Source: Cerina litoralis (GTDB taxonomy: Bacteria > Bacteroidota > Bacteroidia > Flavobacteriales > Flavobacteriaceae). From it: a stretch of 64,000 bases of DNA. Under the pieces are notes generated by a model. It did not search any database and was not told the origin of the DNA. It saw only the letters and a program-made list of their open reading frames with translations. Position numbers and translations under genes: made by a program. The DNA lies in NCBI GenBank assembly GCA_022008415.1, contig JAIRBC010000023.1, positions 18,387 to 82,386 of the forward strand, in the 5' to 3' direction. How positions within the stretch are numbered: the stretch's first letter is position 1; each line of letters starts with the position of its first letter. Positions 33,228 to 42,370 of the stretch are shown piece by piece.

Positions 33228-36080
33228 TTACTTGCTCAGGTACATCTTGCGCCTTGTGTATAGATTGTAGAAATCATCATTTTTTAGGCTGTCTATAAAC
33301 AAGATGCTCTCTCCGGTACTCTTCATTTCTGGACCTAGATTTTTGTTCACGTTTGGAAACTTATCAAAAGAGAAAACCGGTTGTTTTATGGCGAAGCCTT
33401 CCAATCGCGGATGGAAGTTGAAATCTGAGATCTTTTTCTCCCCCAGCATTACCTTGGTGGCATAATTTACATAAGGTTCTTTGTAGGCTTTTGATATAAA
33501 CGGAACGGTTCGGGAAGCCCTAGGATTGGCTTCGATGATATAGACAATATCATCCTTGACCGCAAATTGGATGTTAATTAGCCCAACGGTATTTAGGGCC
33601 AAGGCGATATTTTTAGTATGATCCTTTATCTGCTGCAAAACAAATTCGCCCAAATTGAAGGGAGGCAAGGTAGCATTGGAGTCTCCAGAATGGATGCCAC
33701 AGGGCTCTATATGCTCCATAATCCCAATTATATACACATCTTCCCCGTCGCAGATGGCATCTGCTTCCGCTTCGATTGCCCCGTCCAAATAATGGTCTAG
33801 CAACAATTTGTTGTTTGGTATTTTCCGAAGCAGGTCAACCACATGTTCCTCTAATTCCTCCTTGTTAATAACAATTTTCATGCCTTGTCCTCCCAATACA
33901 TAGGAAGGTCTTACCAGCAATGGAAAATTTAATTTATCCGATAGCGCCAAGGCCTCATCCGCGGTTTCCGCAACTCCGAAATCTGGATAGGGAATATTGA
34001 TCTTTTTTAGTAGGGTGGAGAAGCTTCCCCGATCCTCCGCTAAATCCAAGGAACTAAAACTGGTGCCTATTATCTTAATACCGTACTTGTCCAACTTTTC
34101 GGCAAGTTTTAATGCGGTCTGTCCACCCAGCTGTACGATAACCCCTTCGGGTTTTTCGTGTCTGATTATATCGTAGATATGCTCCCAGAAAACCGGTTCA
34201 AAATAAAGCTTGTCAGCCGTGTCAAAATCGGTCGAAACCGTTTCTGGATTACAGTTGATCATTATGGTTTCGTAACCACATTCGGCAGCAGCCATTACCC
34301 CGTGTACGCAACAGTAGTCAAATTCTATCCCTTGTCCAATTCTATTGGGACCGGAGCCCAGAACCACAATCTTTTTCTTTTCTGTAACTACACTGTCATT
34401 GGCAACATAACGCTTGCCTTCAGGTGTTTCTATTTCAGCTTCAAAAGTGGAATAATAATACGGGGTCATCGCCTTAAACTCCGCCGCACAGGTATCTACC
34501 AATTTATAGACCCTGTTAATACCTAGTGCGGAACGCTTTTTATGAACCTCGCTCTCCCAACAATCAAGCATGTGGGCAATCTGTCGATCGGCAAAGCCTT
34601 TTTGTTTGGCTTCCAACAACAATTCTTTCGGTAGACTTTGAATGGTATATTCGGAGATTTCCTTTTCTAGGAAATGCAGTTCTTCATATTGCTTTAAGAA
34701 CCACATGTCTATTTTAGTGATCTCGTGGATCCTGCTCAGTGGAATGCCTAATTGAATGGCGTCGTAGATTACAAAAACCCTGTCCCAACTAGGAATGGTA
34801 AGCTTACTAATAATTTGGTCGTAATTGGTATAGCCCTTGCCATCTGCTCCCAAACCGTTCCTTTTAATTTCCAAGGATTGGGTGGCCTTGTGCAATGCTT
34901 CTTGAAAAGAGCGGCCGATACCCATAACTTCACCTACGGATTTCATCTGTAGGCCCAAGGTCCGGTCCGATCCTTCGAACTTATCGAAATTCCAACGCGG
35001 TATTTTTACGATTACATAGTCCAGCGTCGGCTCAAAAAGTGCAGAGGTCGATTTAGTAATCTGGTTTTGAAGTTCGTCCAAATGATAGCCGATGGCCAAT
35101 TTGGTGGCAATCTTTGCAATGGGATACCCGGTAGCCTTGGAAGCCAAGGCGGAAGATCGGGAAACTCTTGGGTTTATCTCAATTGCTATAATTTCTTCCT
35201 TTTCATCCGGACTTACGGCGAACTGTACGTTGCACCCCCCTGCAAAGTCCCCGATACTGCGCATCATTTTGATGGCCATATCCCGCATTCTTTGGAAGGT
35301 AGCATCGGAAAGGGTCATAGCAGGTGCGACGGTAATTGAGTCTCCGGTATGAATACCCATGGGGTCCATATTTTCTATAGTACAAATAATGACTACGTTG
35401 TCATTTTTATCGCGAAGCAATTCCAGCTCAAATTCCTTCCAACCCAAAAGTGCCTTATCTATCATTACCTCGTGGATGGGTGATATTTCGAGTCCACGGC
35501 TGAGCAAATCATCAAAATCTTCCTGTTTGTGCACTATGGCCGCACCTGCCCCACCCAAAGTATAAGAGGCTCTTATGACCAAGGGAAAACCAAACTCCTG
35601 TGCAATCTCCTTTCCCTTTAAAAAGGAAGTCGCCGTTGCCTGGGGCGCCATGCCGATACCGATCTTTAACATAAGTTCCCGAAACTTTTCCCTGTCCTCC
35701 GTAATGTTGATGGCATCTATATCGACCCCGATAATTTTCACTCCAAAGTCGTCCCATATTCCCTTTTCCCCAGCTTCGATACAAAGATTTAATGCTGTTT
35801 GACCGCCCATGGTCGGCAACACGGCATCGATATTGGGATGGTCGTTCAAAATCTCAATGATAGATTTTGTGGTAAGCGGTTTTAGATAGATATGATCCGC
35901 CATGCTCGGATCGGTCATGATCGTAGCTGGATTGCTATTGATCAAGACGGTTTCTATCCCGTCTTCCCTCAATGATCGCAACGATTGTGAACCTGCATAG
36001 TCGAATTCGCAGGCCTGTCCTATAATAATTGGTCCAGAACCAATAATCAAAATTGACTTTAGATCTTTATTTTTTGGCAT
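33228..36080 (-). CDS. carB: Carbamoyl-phosphate synthase large subunit, short form
   Basis: The large subunit makes carbamoyl phosphate from bicarbonate, ammonia and two ATP, feeding arginine and pyrimidine synthesis. At 950 residues it is about 120 shorter than the E. coli protein. Two ATP-grasp halves are present, each with the start pattern (ILIIGSGPIIIGQACEFDYAG in the first, VLGSGPNRIGQGIEFDYCCV in the second) and the Glu-Asn-Pro-Arg motifs EINPRVSRSSALASKATG and EANPRASRTVPFISKAY. The sequence stops about where the E. coli MGS-like allosteric domain begins, so regulation by UMP or ornithine through that domain should be absent. carA is not in the window. Confidence 0.95.
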   Translation of the reverse strand: MPKNKDLKSILIIGSGPIIIGQACEFDYAGSQSLRSLREDGIETVLINSNPATIMTDPSMADHIYLKPLTTKSIIEILNDHPNIDAVLPTMGGQTALNLCIEAGEKGIWDDFGVKIIGVDIDAINITEDREKFRELMLKIGIGMAPQATATSFLKGKEIAQEFGFPLVIRASYTLGGAGAAIVHKQEDFDDLLSRGLEISPIHEVMIDKALLGWKEFELELLRDKNDNVVIICTIENMDPMGIHTGDSITVAPAMTLSDATFQRMRDMAIKMMRSIGDFAGGCNVQFAVSPDEKEEIIAIEINPRVSRSSALASKATGYPIAKIATKLAIGYHLDELQNQITKSTSALFEPTLDYVIVKIPRWNFDKFEGSDRTLGLQMKSVGEVMGIGRSFQEALHKATQSLEIKRNGLGADGKGYTNYDQIISKLTIPSWDRVFVIYDAIQLGIPLSRIHEITKIDMWFLKQYEELHFLEKEISEYTIQSLPKELLLEAKQKGFADRQIAHMLDCWESEVHKKRSALGINRVYKLVDTCAAEFKAMTPYYYSTFEAEIETPEGKRYVANDSVVTEKKKIVVLGSGPNRIGQGIEFDYCCVHGVMAAAECGYETIMINCNPETVSTDFDTADKLYFEPVFWEHIYDIIRHEKPEGVIVQLGGQTALKLAEKLDKYGIKIIGTSFSSLDLAEDRGSFSTLLKKINIPYPDFGVAETADEALALSDKLNFPLLVRPSYVLGGQGMKIVINKEELEEHVVDLLRKIPNNKLLLDHYLDGAIEAEADAICDGEDVYIIGIMEHIEPCGIHSGDSNATLPPFNLGEFVLQQIKDHTKNIALALNTVGLINIQFAVKDDIVYIIEANPRASRTVPFISKAYKEPYVNYATKVMLGEKKISDFNFHPRLEGFAIKQPVFSFDKFPNVNKNLGPEMKSTGESILFIDSLKNDDFYNLYTRRKMYLSK

Positions 36081-36140
36081 TGTATGATGTGTTTTTTGCT
36101 TTTAAAATTTGTTAGGGATACAGGAACGGGTTTGATGTGG

Positions 36141-36178
36141 ACAAAAAAAAGGTGTTACTTTAAGAAAAGTAACACCTT
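36141..36178 (-). terminator. Rho-independent terminator of rpmH
   Basis: A hairpin with arms at 36149-36159 and 36168-36178 (AAGGTGTTACT pairing with AGTAACACCTT) is followed, on the minus strand, by an uninterrupted run of T. It lies 27 bp past the rpmH stop and separates it from carB. Confidence 0.88.
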
Positions 36179-36204
36179 ATAATTCTTTTAAAAAAATACA
36201 GTCA

Positions 36205-36363
36205 TTATTTTTTATGTCTTTTCTCTGAGGATACGGACAGTTTTTTTCTTCCTTTGGCCCTTCTTCTGGCAAGAACCTTTCTTCCGTTGGCCGTTGCCAT
36301 ACGCTCCATAAAGCCATGTTTGTTCTTTCTCTTTCTCTTTGACGGTTGATAGGTCCTTTTCAT
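36205..36363 (-). CDS. rpmH: 50S ribosomal protein L34
   Basis: A 52-residue, strongly basic ribosomal protein. It starts [18 protein letters not shown], contains the family core [18 protein letters not shown] and ends with a flavobacterial tail ([12 protein letters not shown]). It is too short for most gene finders but the match is unambiguous. It has its own promoter at 36520-36551 and a strong terminator at 36141-36178, so it is a single-gene unit here; rnpA or dnaA, its neighbours in many other bacteria, are not adjacent. Confidence 0.97.
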   Translation of the reverse strand: MKRTYQPSKRKRKNKHGFMERMATANGRKVLARRRAKGRKKLSVSSEKRHKK

Positions 36364-36519
36364 CTGTTATATTTTATTGCTTTAAATGGGGCGGTTATAA
36401 TTTGCCTTTAAACGATAAGATTGAAGACAATCTATATTTATGGTGGCCCATTACATGCCCGTTTATTTTACAAACCCTTTGTTGTTATTTGGACACTTGG
36501 CCCCTTGCAAAATCTGGGC

Positions 36520-36551
36520 GCAAATATACGAAGAGTTTTTGCTCTGACAAA
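36520..36551 (-). promoter_or_regulatory. Bacteroidota-type promoter of rpmH
   Basis: On the minus strand, TTTG (36551-36548) is followed after 20 nt by TATATTTG (36527-36520), a full match to the -33 and -7 consensus with the usual spacing. The predicted transcript has a leader of about 150 nt before the rpmH start. Confidence 0.65.
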
Positions 36552-36744
36552 TCTAATTTTAAAAATATTCGATAAATCCTATCTTGCGAATTCCACGTTC
36601 AAAAATACTTCTTTTATCAACCAATTCTGGTTTTTTATATCGCACCGAATCATTCGGATTGTTACAGTGAAGACCTTCGTTGAGAGGACTTCGGTTATTA
36701 ACATCTATCCCCTAGATCCCCTATTTACTTAGGATTGTTTTTAT

Positions 36745-36752
36745 TACTTTTG
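36745..36752 (+). promoter_or_regulatory. Candidate -7 element for the DUF6263-like gene
   Basis: TACTTTTG fits TAnnTTTG and lies 24 bp before the ATG. A clear -33 TTG is missing, so the call rests on the -7 match and its position. Confidence 0.4.
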
Positions 36753-36776
36753 CCCAATCTTATTAAGATCTAAGTT

Positions 36777-37658
36777 ATGAGGTCCCTTGTTTACCTTTTG
36801 TTTTTTACACTTTGCGGCAATGCCCTTTTAGGACAAAGTCTTTTGGAGTACAACCTAAAGGCGGGGGAAGTTTACACCATAAAACAAAAAGCAACCCAAG
36901 AAATTACCCAAAATTTAGAAGGCGCAGCACACGTAATTACCAATTATATTGATGGTATACTGGAATTTAAAGTCGTTGGGGAAACCGATGGCAACTACAA
37001 CATAGACCTCACCTTTAAAGATCTTAACCTGGAATTGATATCGAGCATCCAAGGAAAAATGATGGAGGTGCACGCCAAGGAAGTAGTCGAAGGGGATATC
37101 CAATCCAAGGTTTTCAATAGCTTATTGGAGCACCCCGTACACTTGATCCTGGCAAGAACCGGAGACATCCTAGAGGTTAGTGGTGGAGAAGAACTCGTAG
37201 AGAAAATGACCGCCTCATCCGAACTTGAGGACGATTTTTCCAAGAACATGATGAAAAAATCCTTGGAGTCCGAATTTGGTTCACAGGCACTGGCCAACAG
37301 CTATAAACAAATGACCTTTATCTATCCCAAAAAAAATGTAAGGGTCGGCGACACGTGGAAAAATGCGTACCAAGGTAAAATGCAGACCGAAAATACTTGG
37401 ACCTTGGATTCCCTCACAAACGAACACGCCGTAATTTCAGGCAAGGCCAATGTGGTCATGGATATCAAGGAACTGTCTAGCACCATGAATTTAATGGGGA
37501 CACAACAAACTACCATTACAACGGATCTATCTTCGGGATTTGTTCAAAATATGAAGGTTGAAGGTATTTCGGAAGGCACCTCCCAAATAACACAGATGGG
37601 TGATCAGGAAATCCCGACTACCATAAAATCGACAGTTAGCTACCAATTAATTAAATAA
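36777..37658 (+). CDS. DUF6263-like exported protein
   Basis: A 293-residue exported protein. A signal peptide (about residues 1-18, ending GNALLGQ) is followed by a single beta-rich domain starting with LEYNLKAGEVYTIKQKATQEI. Later regions include LARTGDILEVSGGEELVEKM, YPKKNVRVGDTWKNAY and a C-terminal run of strands (SGFVQNMKVEGISEGT). The layout resembles the family DUF6263, of unknown function. It has no enzyme motif. The next gene begins 4 bp past its stop, so the two proteins probably work in the same process in the envelope. Confidence 0.75.
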   Translation: MRSLVYLLFFTLCGNALLGQSLLEYNLKAGEVYTIKQKATQEITQNLEGAAHVITNYIDGILEFKVVGETDGNYNIDLTFKDLNLELISSIQGKMMEVHAKEVVEGDIQSKVFNSLLEHPVHLILARTGDILEVSGGEELVEKMTASSELEDDFSKNMMKKSLESEFGSQALANSYKQMTFIYPKKNVRVGDTWKNAYQGKMQTENTWTLDSLTNEHAVISGKANVVMDIKELSSTMNLMGTQQTTITTDLSSGFVQNMKVEGISEGTSQITQMGDQEIPTTIKSTVSYQLIK

Positions 37659-37662
37659 GCAT

Positions 37663-38178
37663 ATGTACAATAAAATTTTTAAACTTATCATTGCCGGAGC
37701 AATTATCGCGTATGCGGTATACCAATTTGTAGAAGGAAATATCATGAACGGCATTTCCCTGGTCCTGCTTGCGGGGGTGTTCGTCTTCCTATACTTTAGA
37801 AACGAAATTATACTTCTTGCTTTTTTCCGGATGCGAAAACAGGATTTGGCAGGTACTCAAAAGTGGTTGGACAGAATTAAGAACCCTGCTTCCGCCCTTA
37901 CTCAAAAACAACAGGGCTATTACAACTACCTGCACGGAATCATTTTTTCCCAGACCAATCTTACCCAAGCCGAAAAATACTTTAAAAAAGCCTTGAAATT
38001 TGGATTGACCATGGATTACGACGTTGCAATGGCCAAGTTGAGCCTAGCCGGTATCGCAATGCAAAAACGTCGTAAAAGGGAAGCTACCATGTTGCTGAAC
38101 GAGGCAAAAAAACTGGACAAGCAAAACATGCTGAGCGATCAGATCAAGATGATGCAGCAGCAGATGAAAAAAATCTAG
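37663..38178 (+). CDS. Membrane protein with TPR-like C-terminus
   Basis: A 171-residue protein. The first 55 residues contain two hydrophobic spans (IIAGAIIAYAVYQFV and ISLVLLAGVFVFLYF). The remainder is helical and has a tetratricopeptide-like pattern, for example QKQQGYYNYLHGIIFSQTN and AEKYFKKALKFGLTMDYDVA, ending in a lysine- and methionine-rich helix. I do not recognise a named family. It starts 4 bp after the DUF6263-like gene and is almost surely cotranscribed; a role as a membrane adaptor for protein contacts is only an inference. Confidence 0.72.
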   Translation: MYNKIFKLIIAGAIIAYAVYQFVEGNIMNGISLVLLAGVFVFLYFRNEIILLAFFRMRKQDLAGTQKWLDRIKNPASALTQKQQGYYNYLHGIIFSQTNLTQAEKYFKKALKFGLTMDYDVAMAKLSLAGIAMQKRRKREATMLLNEAKKLDKQNMLSDQIKMMQQQMKKI

Positions 38179-38266
38179 TGTTCGGTTGTTAGGGTTAATG
38201 GTTAAAATAAAAAATAAACACATAAACTTTATTGAGCTTGAACCGGACATTTGCGCTTGTATTTTC

Positions 38267-39730
38267 TCATAGCAAAGGTGCCCACAGTCTGCTAAAAGAT
38301 TCCTGCAATTTGCGCTTTAGTCCCCGCTCTTTCCATCTTTTCACTTCCACCTCTTGGCTATCCTCCAGGTCGGTTTTAAAGACCCTTTCCATTCTATCCG
38401 CCATTTCCTTGTCATATAAAAGGGCGTTTATTTCAAAATTGATCGAAAAACTGCGGTAATCCAGGTTGGCGGTCCCAATACTGGTAAACAGGCCATCGAT
38501 CACCATGGTTTTGGCATGGACAAAGCCCTTGCTATACCGATAGACCCTTACGCCAGAATCCAGCAGCTGTTCAATATAGGAATCGGTGGCGTACTGTGCA
38601 GCCCATGAATCCGATTTTCGGGGAATGATGACCCGAACATCTACCCCACTACGGGAAGCGGTGGTCAAGGAAGTTAATATTTGACCGTTGGGAATTAGGT
38701 ACGGAGAGGTAATGTAAATATATTTCGAGGCGCCGTTTATAGCGGCAAACATGGCCTCCATTATATTGGCCCAATCCGTATCCGGGCCGCTGGCCGCTAT
38801 TTGTACCGCCGTATTGTGGAACGTACCTAAGATAGGTTTCGGAAACAAATCTGTTGTATCTACTTCTTCATTGGACACAAAATTCCAGTTGAGCAAGAAT
38901 GAAGTCTGTAGGGCCCCAACGGCTTCCCCTTCCAACCTAAGATGGGTATCCCTCCAAAAAAGTCCGTTGTCGGTAAAGGAATTGTCGTATTTCTTGCGGA
39001 TGTTGATGCCTCCAACATAGCCTATCTCGCCATCGATAACGACTATTTTTCGATGGTCACGGTAATTGAGCTGACTGGTAAACTTGGAAAATATGACAGG
39101 CATAAACGGATGGTGATCTACTCCGGAATCGGAAAGTTTCGTTTTATATTTACTTGAGATCTTGCTGCCAACATCGTCGTAGATCAGCCTCACCTTAACA
39201 CCATGCTTGGCCTTTTCGCAAAGCGTATCCATGATTTCCTTGCCCAAGATATCGTCCGTCAACACAAAATATTCCATGTGGATGTGCTCTTTGGCCGACT
39301 CTAAGTCTTCCCGGAGGGCCTTGAACTTTTCCTCCCCATTGATAAGTTCCTTTGCCTTATTATGAAAGGTCAATACGGCTTTTTCATTATTGCGGAGTAA
39401 CTTGTAAATTTTGTAGTTGCCATCGCCAAAATCCTCAACAAATTCCTCTTTCTCTTCGGAATCCAATTTAAATTTGGCGCGCCACTGTTTTAGTTTGGCA
39501 TCGTCTACCAGGTATTTCTTTTCAAAGATTTTGTATTTTCTGTAATCCTGCCCAAAAAAATAATACACCAATAGGCCCAAAAAGGGCAAGGTTGCCAAGG
39601 CAAAAAGATAGGAAAGGGTCTTTACCGGGTTTTTATTTTTGAGGAGTATAAATATCGAAAAAAAGATGACCAATAAGTAGTTTAGCACCAAAAGGAGCTG
39701 CCATATATGATCGCTTATATAGGCCAACAT
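38267..39730 (-). CDS. cls: Cardiolipin synthase
   Basis: A 487-residue membrane enzyme of the phospholipase D superfamily that joins two phosphatidylglycerol molecules, or related lipids, to give cardiolipin. Two N-terminal transmembrane spans (about residues 10-30 and 38-59) are followed by two HKD motifs, HRKIVVID (His226) and HAKTMVID (His405), each with the expected downstream GG or N-D residues (GEIGYVGG, SIGTANLDYRS). The length is typical for ClsA-like enzymes. The start codon overlaps the stop of the upstream lytic transglycosylase gene by one base, so the two envelope genes are translationally coupled. Confidence 0.93.
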   Translation of the reverse strand: MLAYISDHIWQLLLVLNYLLVIFFSIFILLKNKNPVKTLSYLFALATLPFLGLLVYYFFGQDYRKYKIFEKKYLVDDAKLKQWRAKFKLDSEEKEEFVEDFGDGNYKIYKLLRNNEKAVLTFHNKAKELINGEEKFKALREDLESAKEHIHMEYFVLTDDILGKEIMDTLCEKAKHGVKVRLIYDDVGSKISSKYKTKLSDSGVDHHPFMPVIFSKFTSQLNYRDHRKIVVIDGEIGYVGGINIRKKYDNSFTDNGLFWRDTHLRLEGEAVGALQTSFLLNWNFVSNEEVDTTDLFPKPILGTFHNTAVQIAASGPDTDWANIMEAMFAAINGASKYIYITSPYLIPNGQILTSLTTASRSGVDVRVIIPRKSDSWAAQYATDSYIEQLLDSGVRVYRYSKGFVHAKTMVIDGLFTSIGTANLDYRSFSINFEINALLYDKEMADRMERVFKTDLEDSQEVEVKRWKERGLKRKLQESFSRLWAPLL

Positions 39731-40677
39731 TATTTGGCATCCATATAATATCCATTTCTAGGAATCTCCAAGACATATTTTTTACCCGAAACATTATTGA
39801 GATTTGGTTCTCTTAACCATGGGTTGTGTCTTTTCAATATCTTGTAGTTAATCCCATATTGCTTGGCAAAATCGGCAAAATTTGAAATAGCGGAATCCAC
39901 TTCCACCTCATAGGTCGGAACATTTACGTAAAGGTCTTTTGCACTGATATCGAATCCATATTTTCTGGGATGGGAAAGTATTTCCTTTATCGCCAGGAGC
40001 CTAAATACATAGCGACCGGTCTCCTCCCCTAACAGAAGGTCATAATAACTGTTTGCCTTTTGGATGTCCATATATTTCTGGATACCGGCGGATCCAGCAT
40101 TGTACGATGCGGCGGCCAGTGTCCATGTTCCGAATTTTTCCTTGGCCTTTTTTAGGTACTGACAAGCTGCTTCAGTTGATTTGGCTATGTGATATCGCTC
40201 ATCCACGTTGCCGTTTACTTCTAGCCCGTATTCTTTTGCCGTGCCTCTCATAAGCTGCCAAAAACCGGTGGCTCCTGCTGGGGAAACAACATTTAAAAGG
40301 CCGCTTTCGGCAACTGCCAAATACTTAAAGTCATCGGGAATCCCATTTTTCGCCAGAATAGGTTCAATAACAGGAAAATACATATGGGCTCGTTTCATTA
40401 ACAATAGCGCATTGGACTGCCAATATTTATTCACCAAAAATTCCCGATCCACCCGCTCTCTTACCTCGGGGTCCTGGGCGGGGACTGCTTCACCCGCAAA
40501 ATTGAGGCCCTCGGGAATGTCAATAGTGGTTATCCTGTAACCGTTCCATTGGTGACCAGGGGTCGGATCAGCCTTTTTTTGGACATTCACGGGGGTTTTG
40601 TCCTGCACCGCAAAAATCAGAGTGCTTACCACAAAGCACACTCCCAACAACATCAAAACATTTTTCAACAACTTCAT
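39730..40677 (-). CDS. Lytic transglycosylase (SLT domain)
   Basis: A 315-residue exported protein (signal or anchor at about residues 5-24) that would cleave peptidoglycan glycan strands. The SLT catalytic domain includes the Glu of YLAVAESGLLNV (Glu124), followed by SPAGATGFWQLMRGTAKEYG and the conserved AAASYNAGSAGIQKY. This resembles MltD-type enzymes. The C-terminal part (VDSAISNFADFAKQYGINYK) looks like a single LysM-like peptidoglycan-binding unit. It is likely periplasmic. The cardiolipin synthase gene overlaps its end by one base. Confidence 0.92.
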   Translation of the reverse strand: MKLLKNVLMLLGVCFVVSTLIFAVQDKTPVNVQKKADPTPGHQWNGYRITTIDIPEGLNFAGEAVPAQDPEVRERVDREFLVNKYWQSNALLLMKRAHMYFPVIEPILAKNGIPDDFKYLAVAESGLLNVVSPAGATGFWQLMRGTAKEYGLEVNGNVDERYHIAKSTEAACQYLKKAKEKFGTWTLAAASYNAGSAGIQKYMDIQKANSYYDLLLGEETGRYVFRLLAIKEILSHPRKYGFDISAKDLYVNVPTYEVEVDSAISNFADFAKQYGINYKILKRHNPWLREPNLNNVSGKKYVLEIPRNGYYMDAK

Positions 40678-41045
40678 AGTGCAACTATTTTAGGTTATTT
40701 CATTAACTTTAATTTTCGGAAGGCCGTTTTATTAGAAACAGAATCGAAACAATTTTATGGGAACAAAAGATCAATGATTGAGAACCGGTCCAGTACAAAC
40801 AACACAATTATTACTTGTTTATTATTTATCGAATACGTTTAACCGATAATAATTTTTATTTTTTGTCCTTCCTCTTTAAGTCCTTGTTCCGAATTTTCGA
40901 GAATCCGAAAATATTAAATTTTCACAATTTCTGTATTAGGGTCGATCAAATATATTAAGAACTTCCTCAAAAATTTTCTTTTATCCACAAATATCCCATT
41001 TTACGGATGAACTTATCATTTACAACGTCTCAAAAACCTATTTAT
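40678..41045. other. Gene-free spacer between two minus-strand genes
   Basis: This 368-bp AT-rich spacer has no supported gene. One exact -7 element on the minus strand (TATATTTG, 40954-40947) could start a transcript towards the lytic transglycosylase with a leader of about 270 nt. No clear terminator for the hydrolase upstream is visible. Confidence 0.45.
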
Positions 41046-41714
41046 TTAAAGGGTAGCCGCCATAATTTCCGGTAAATGTTTGTTAAACCACCTATACCGG
41101 TAAACTATCATAGCATGGGTACCGTTCTTTACTCGGATACAATCCTCGATATGGCTTATGGGAAATACCGGGTCCTTTTCCCCGTGGATATGCACCAGGT
41201 TAGAAGCATATTTCTTTTGATTCCAATTGACCATCTTATCTAAGGCCCAACTTATATAATGCGGATCCCGGATGGATAAAAATTCCTCGTAGAGCTTTAT
41301 TCGTTTCTTCACATGTTCCCCAAAAGCGTATTTGGCAATTAGTTCTACATTGTTGACCAAACCAAAGGGCAACAATTTATGGATCTTGGTGTACTTGGCA
41401 AATAACATCCGTTTTGGGAGCTCATTGCTCAATTTAACACTCGATATGATTACAATTTTACGGGTAGAAATGAGTTTTGCCATCTCTTGAACCATTATCC
41501 CTCCAAAGGAAACACCGATTAAAATAGGATTTTCATGGGCAATCCCTTTGACCATCACCTTGGCATAATCCTCTAGACACATATTCCCTGTAGGTATAAA
41601 CCATTCCAACAAAAAGATGTCATATAGGTCCTTTGGCAATTCAATATTTTTAAAAATTGACGGATTTGCCGCCATCCCGGGCATAAAATAGACAGGAATT
41701 CTTGATTGTGTCAT
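41046..41714 (-). CDS. Alpha/beta hydrolase
   Basis: A 222-residue alpha/beta hydrolase-fold protein. The nucleophile elbow is LIGVSFGGIMVQEMA (Ser69), preceded by the oxyanion-loop-like YFMPGMAANPSIF near the start. A likely acid residue is in VHIHGEKDPVFPIS and the catalytic His in RVKNGTHAMIVYR. There is no signal peptide, so it is cytoplasmic. Substrate and pathway are unknown. It stands alone, between a lytic transglycosylase on the same strand and the divergent GNAT-like gene. Confidence 0.83.
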   Translation of the reverse strand: MTQSRIPVYFMPGMAANPSIFKNIELPKDLYDIFLLEWFIPTGNMCLEDYAKVMVKGIAHENPILIGVSFGGIMVQEMAKLISTRKIVIISSVKLSNELPKRMLFAKYTKIHKLLPFGLVNNVELIAKYAFGEHVKKRIKLYEEFLSIRDPHYISWALDKMVNWNQKKYASNLVHIHGEKDPVFPISHIEDCIRVKNGTHAMIVYRYRWFNKHLPEIMAATL

Positions 41715-41890
41715 ATCTACAAATATCGATGTCCTAAATAGGAAATATGGTATTTTTTTAGTAATTTTGTCAGCTCGCTTTTAATGAAAGCCCCCAATCG
41801 CCATAAATTCTAACTGTATTTTTTTAACTCTAATTGCGGTTTTTTTAGTATCGCTGTTTTTTCATGCTTCAACATTAAATATCAAACTAT

Positions 41891-42184
41891 ATGAATGAAA
41901 TGGAAATTAAGGACAATAGTTTCTTGCGCCAATTTGAAACAAGGGTTGATGGGCATTTAGCAAAGATTGAATATTCGTCTCAGGAACGAAAAATATTTTT
42001 GACAAAATTAGTGGTTTCGGAAGAAATAACCGCCGAAGGTTTCAGGGAAGAGTTTATCAAAGCGGTACTTAACCTCATTCAGGAACAAAACCTTAGGGTT
42101 GTCCCAACGAGTCCTCAAATTGCCGTATTCTTGCGCAAGAACAGGCAATACAAAGAAATGCTTCCTGTAGGAATCAGGATTTAA
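41891..42184 (+). CDS. YjdJ-type GNAT protein with degenerate CoA site
   Basis: A 97-residue protein of the small YjdJ-like GNAT group. It aligns along its length with the paralogue at 52956-53255: a shared FETRVDGHLAKIEYSSQE start, KIFLTKLVVSEEI, and VPTSPQIAVFLRKNRQYKEM at the end. The acetyl-CoA pyrophosphate-binding loop, which reads GGRGIASSL in the paralogue, is replaced here by TAEGFREEF, so CoA binding may be lost or changed. It may be a non-catalytic relative. It is a single gene ending in a hairpin terminator. Confidence 0.72.
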   Translation: MNEMEIKDNSFLRQFETRVDGHLAKIEYSSQERKIFLTKLVVSEEITAEGFREEFIKAVLNLIQEQNLRVVPTSPQIAVFLRKNRQYKEMLPVGIRI

Positions 42185-42232
42185 AGTAAATTGAAGGTGC
42201 TTCCGAAAATTCGGTTGCCATAAAAGTGCTTC

Positions 42233-42260
42233 AAAAATCTCCCTAGGGAGATTTTTTTTG
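42233..42260. terminator. Bidirectional terminator between the YjdJ-like gene and mtaB
   Basis: An 11-bp perfect stem (AAAAATCTCCC, loop TA, GGGAGATTTTT) is flanked by T-runs in both directions. It lies about 50 bp past the plus-strand gene and 110 bp past the minus-strand mtaB. Confidence 0.85.
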
Positions 42261-42370
42261 CCTCGCCCGAAACTGCTGAAAAGAGCAGTCCCGACCGCCC
42301 CCAAGGACATGTAAATTAAAAATTCAGTTAGAGAAGACCTATCTTGGAATCCTTTGGTGAGGCAAGTAAT

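Larger units (their letters stand above)
36364..36776. other. Divergent spacer between rpmH and the DUF6263-like gene
   Basis: This 413-bp spacer holds the rpmH promoter on the minus strand and a -7 element for the DUF6263-like gene on the plus strand. I see no gene in it. A small dyad CCGAAT-C-ATTCGG lies near 36645-36657. Confidence 0.55.
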
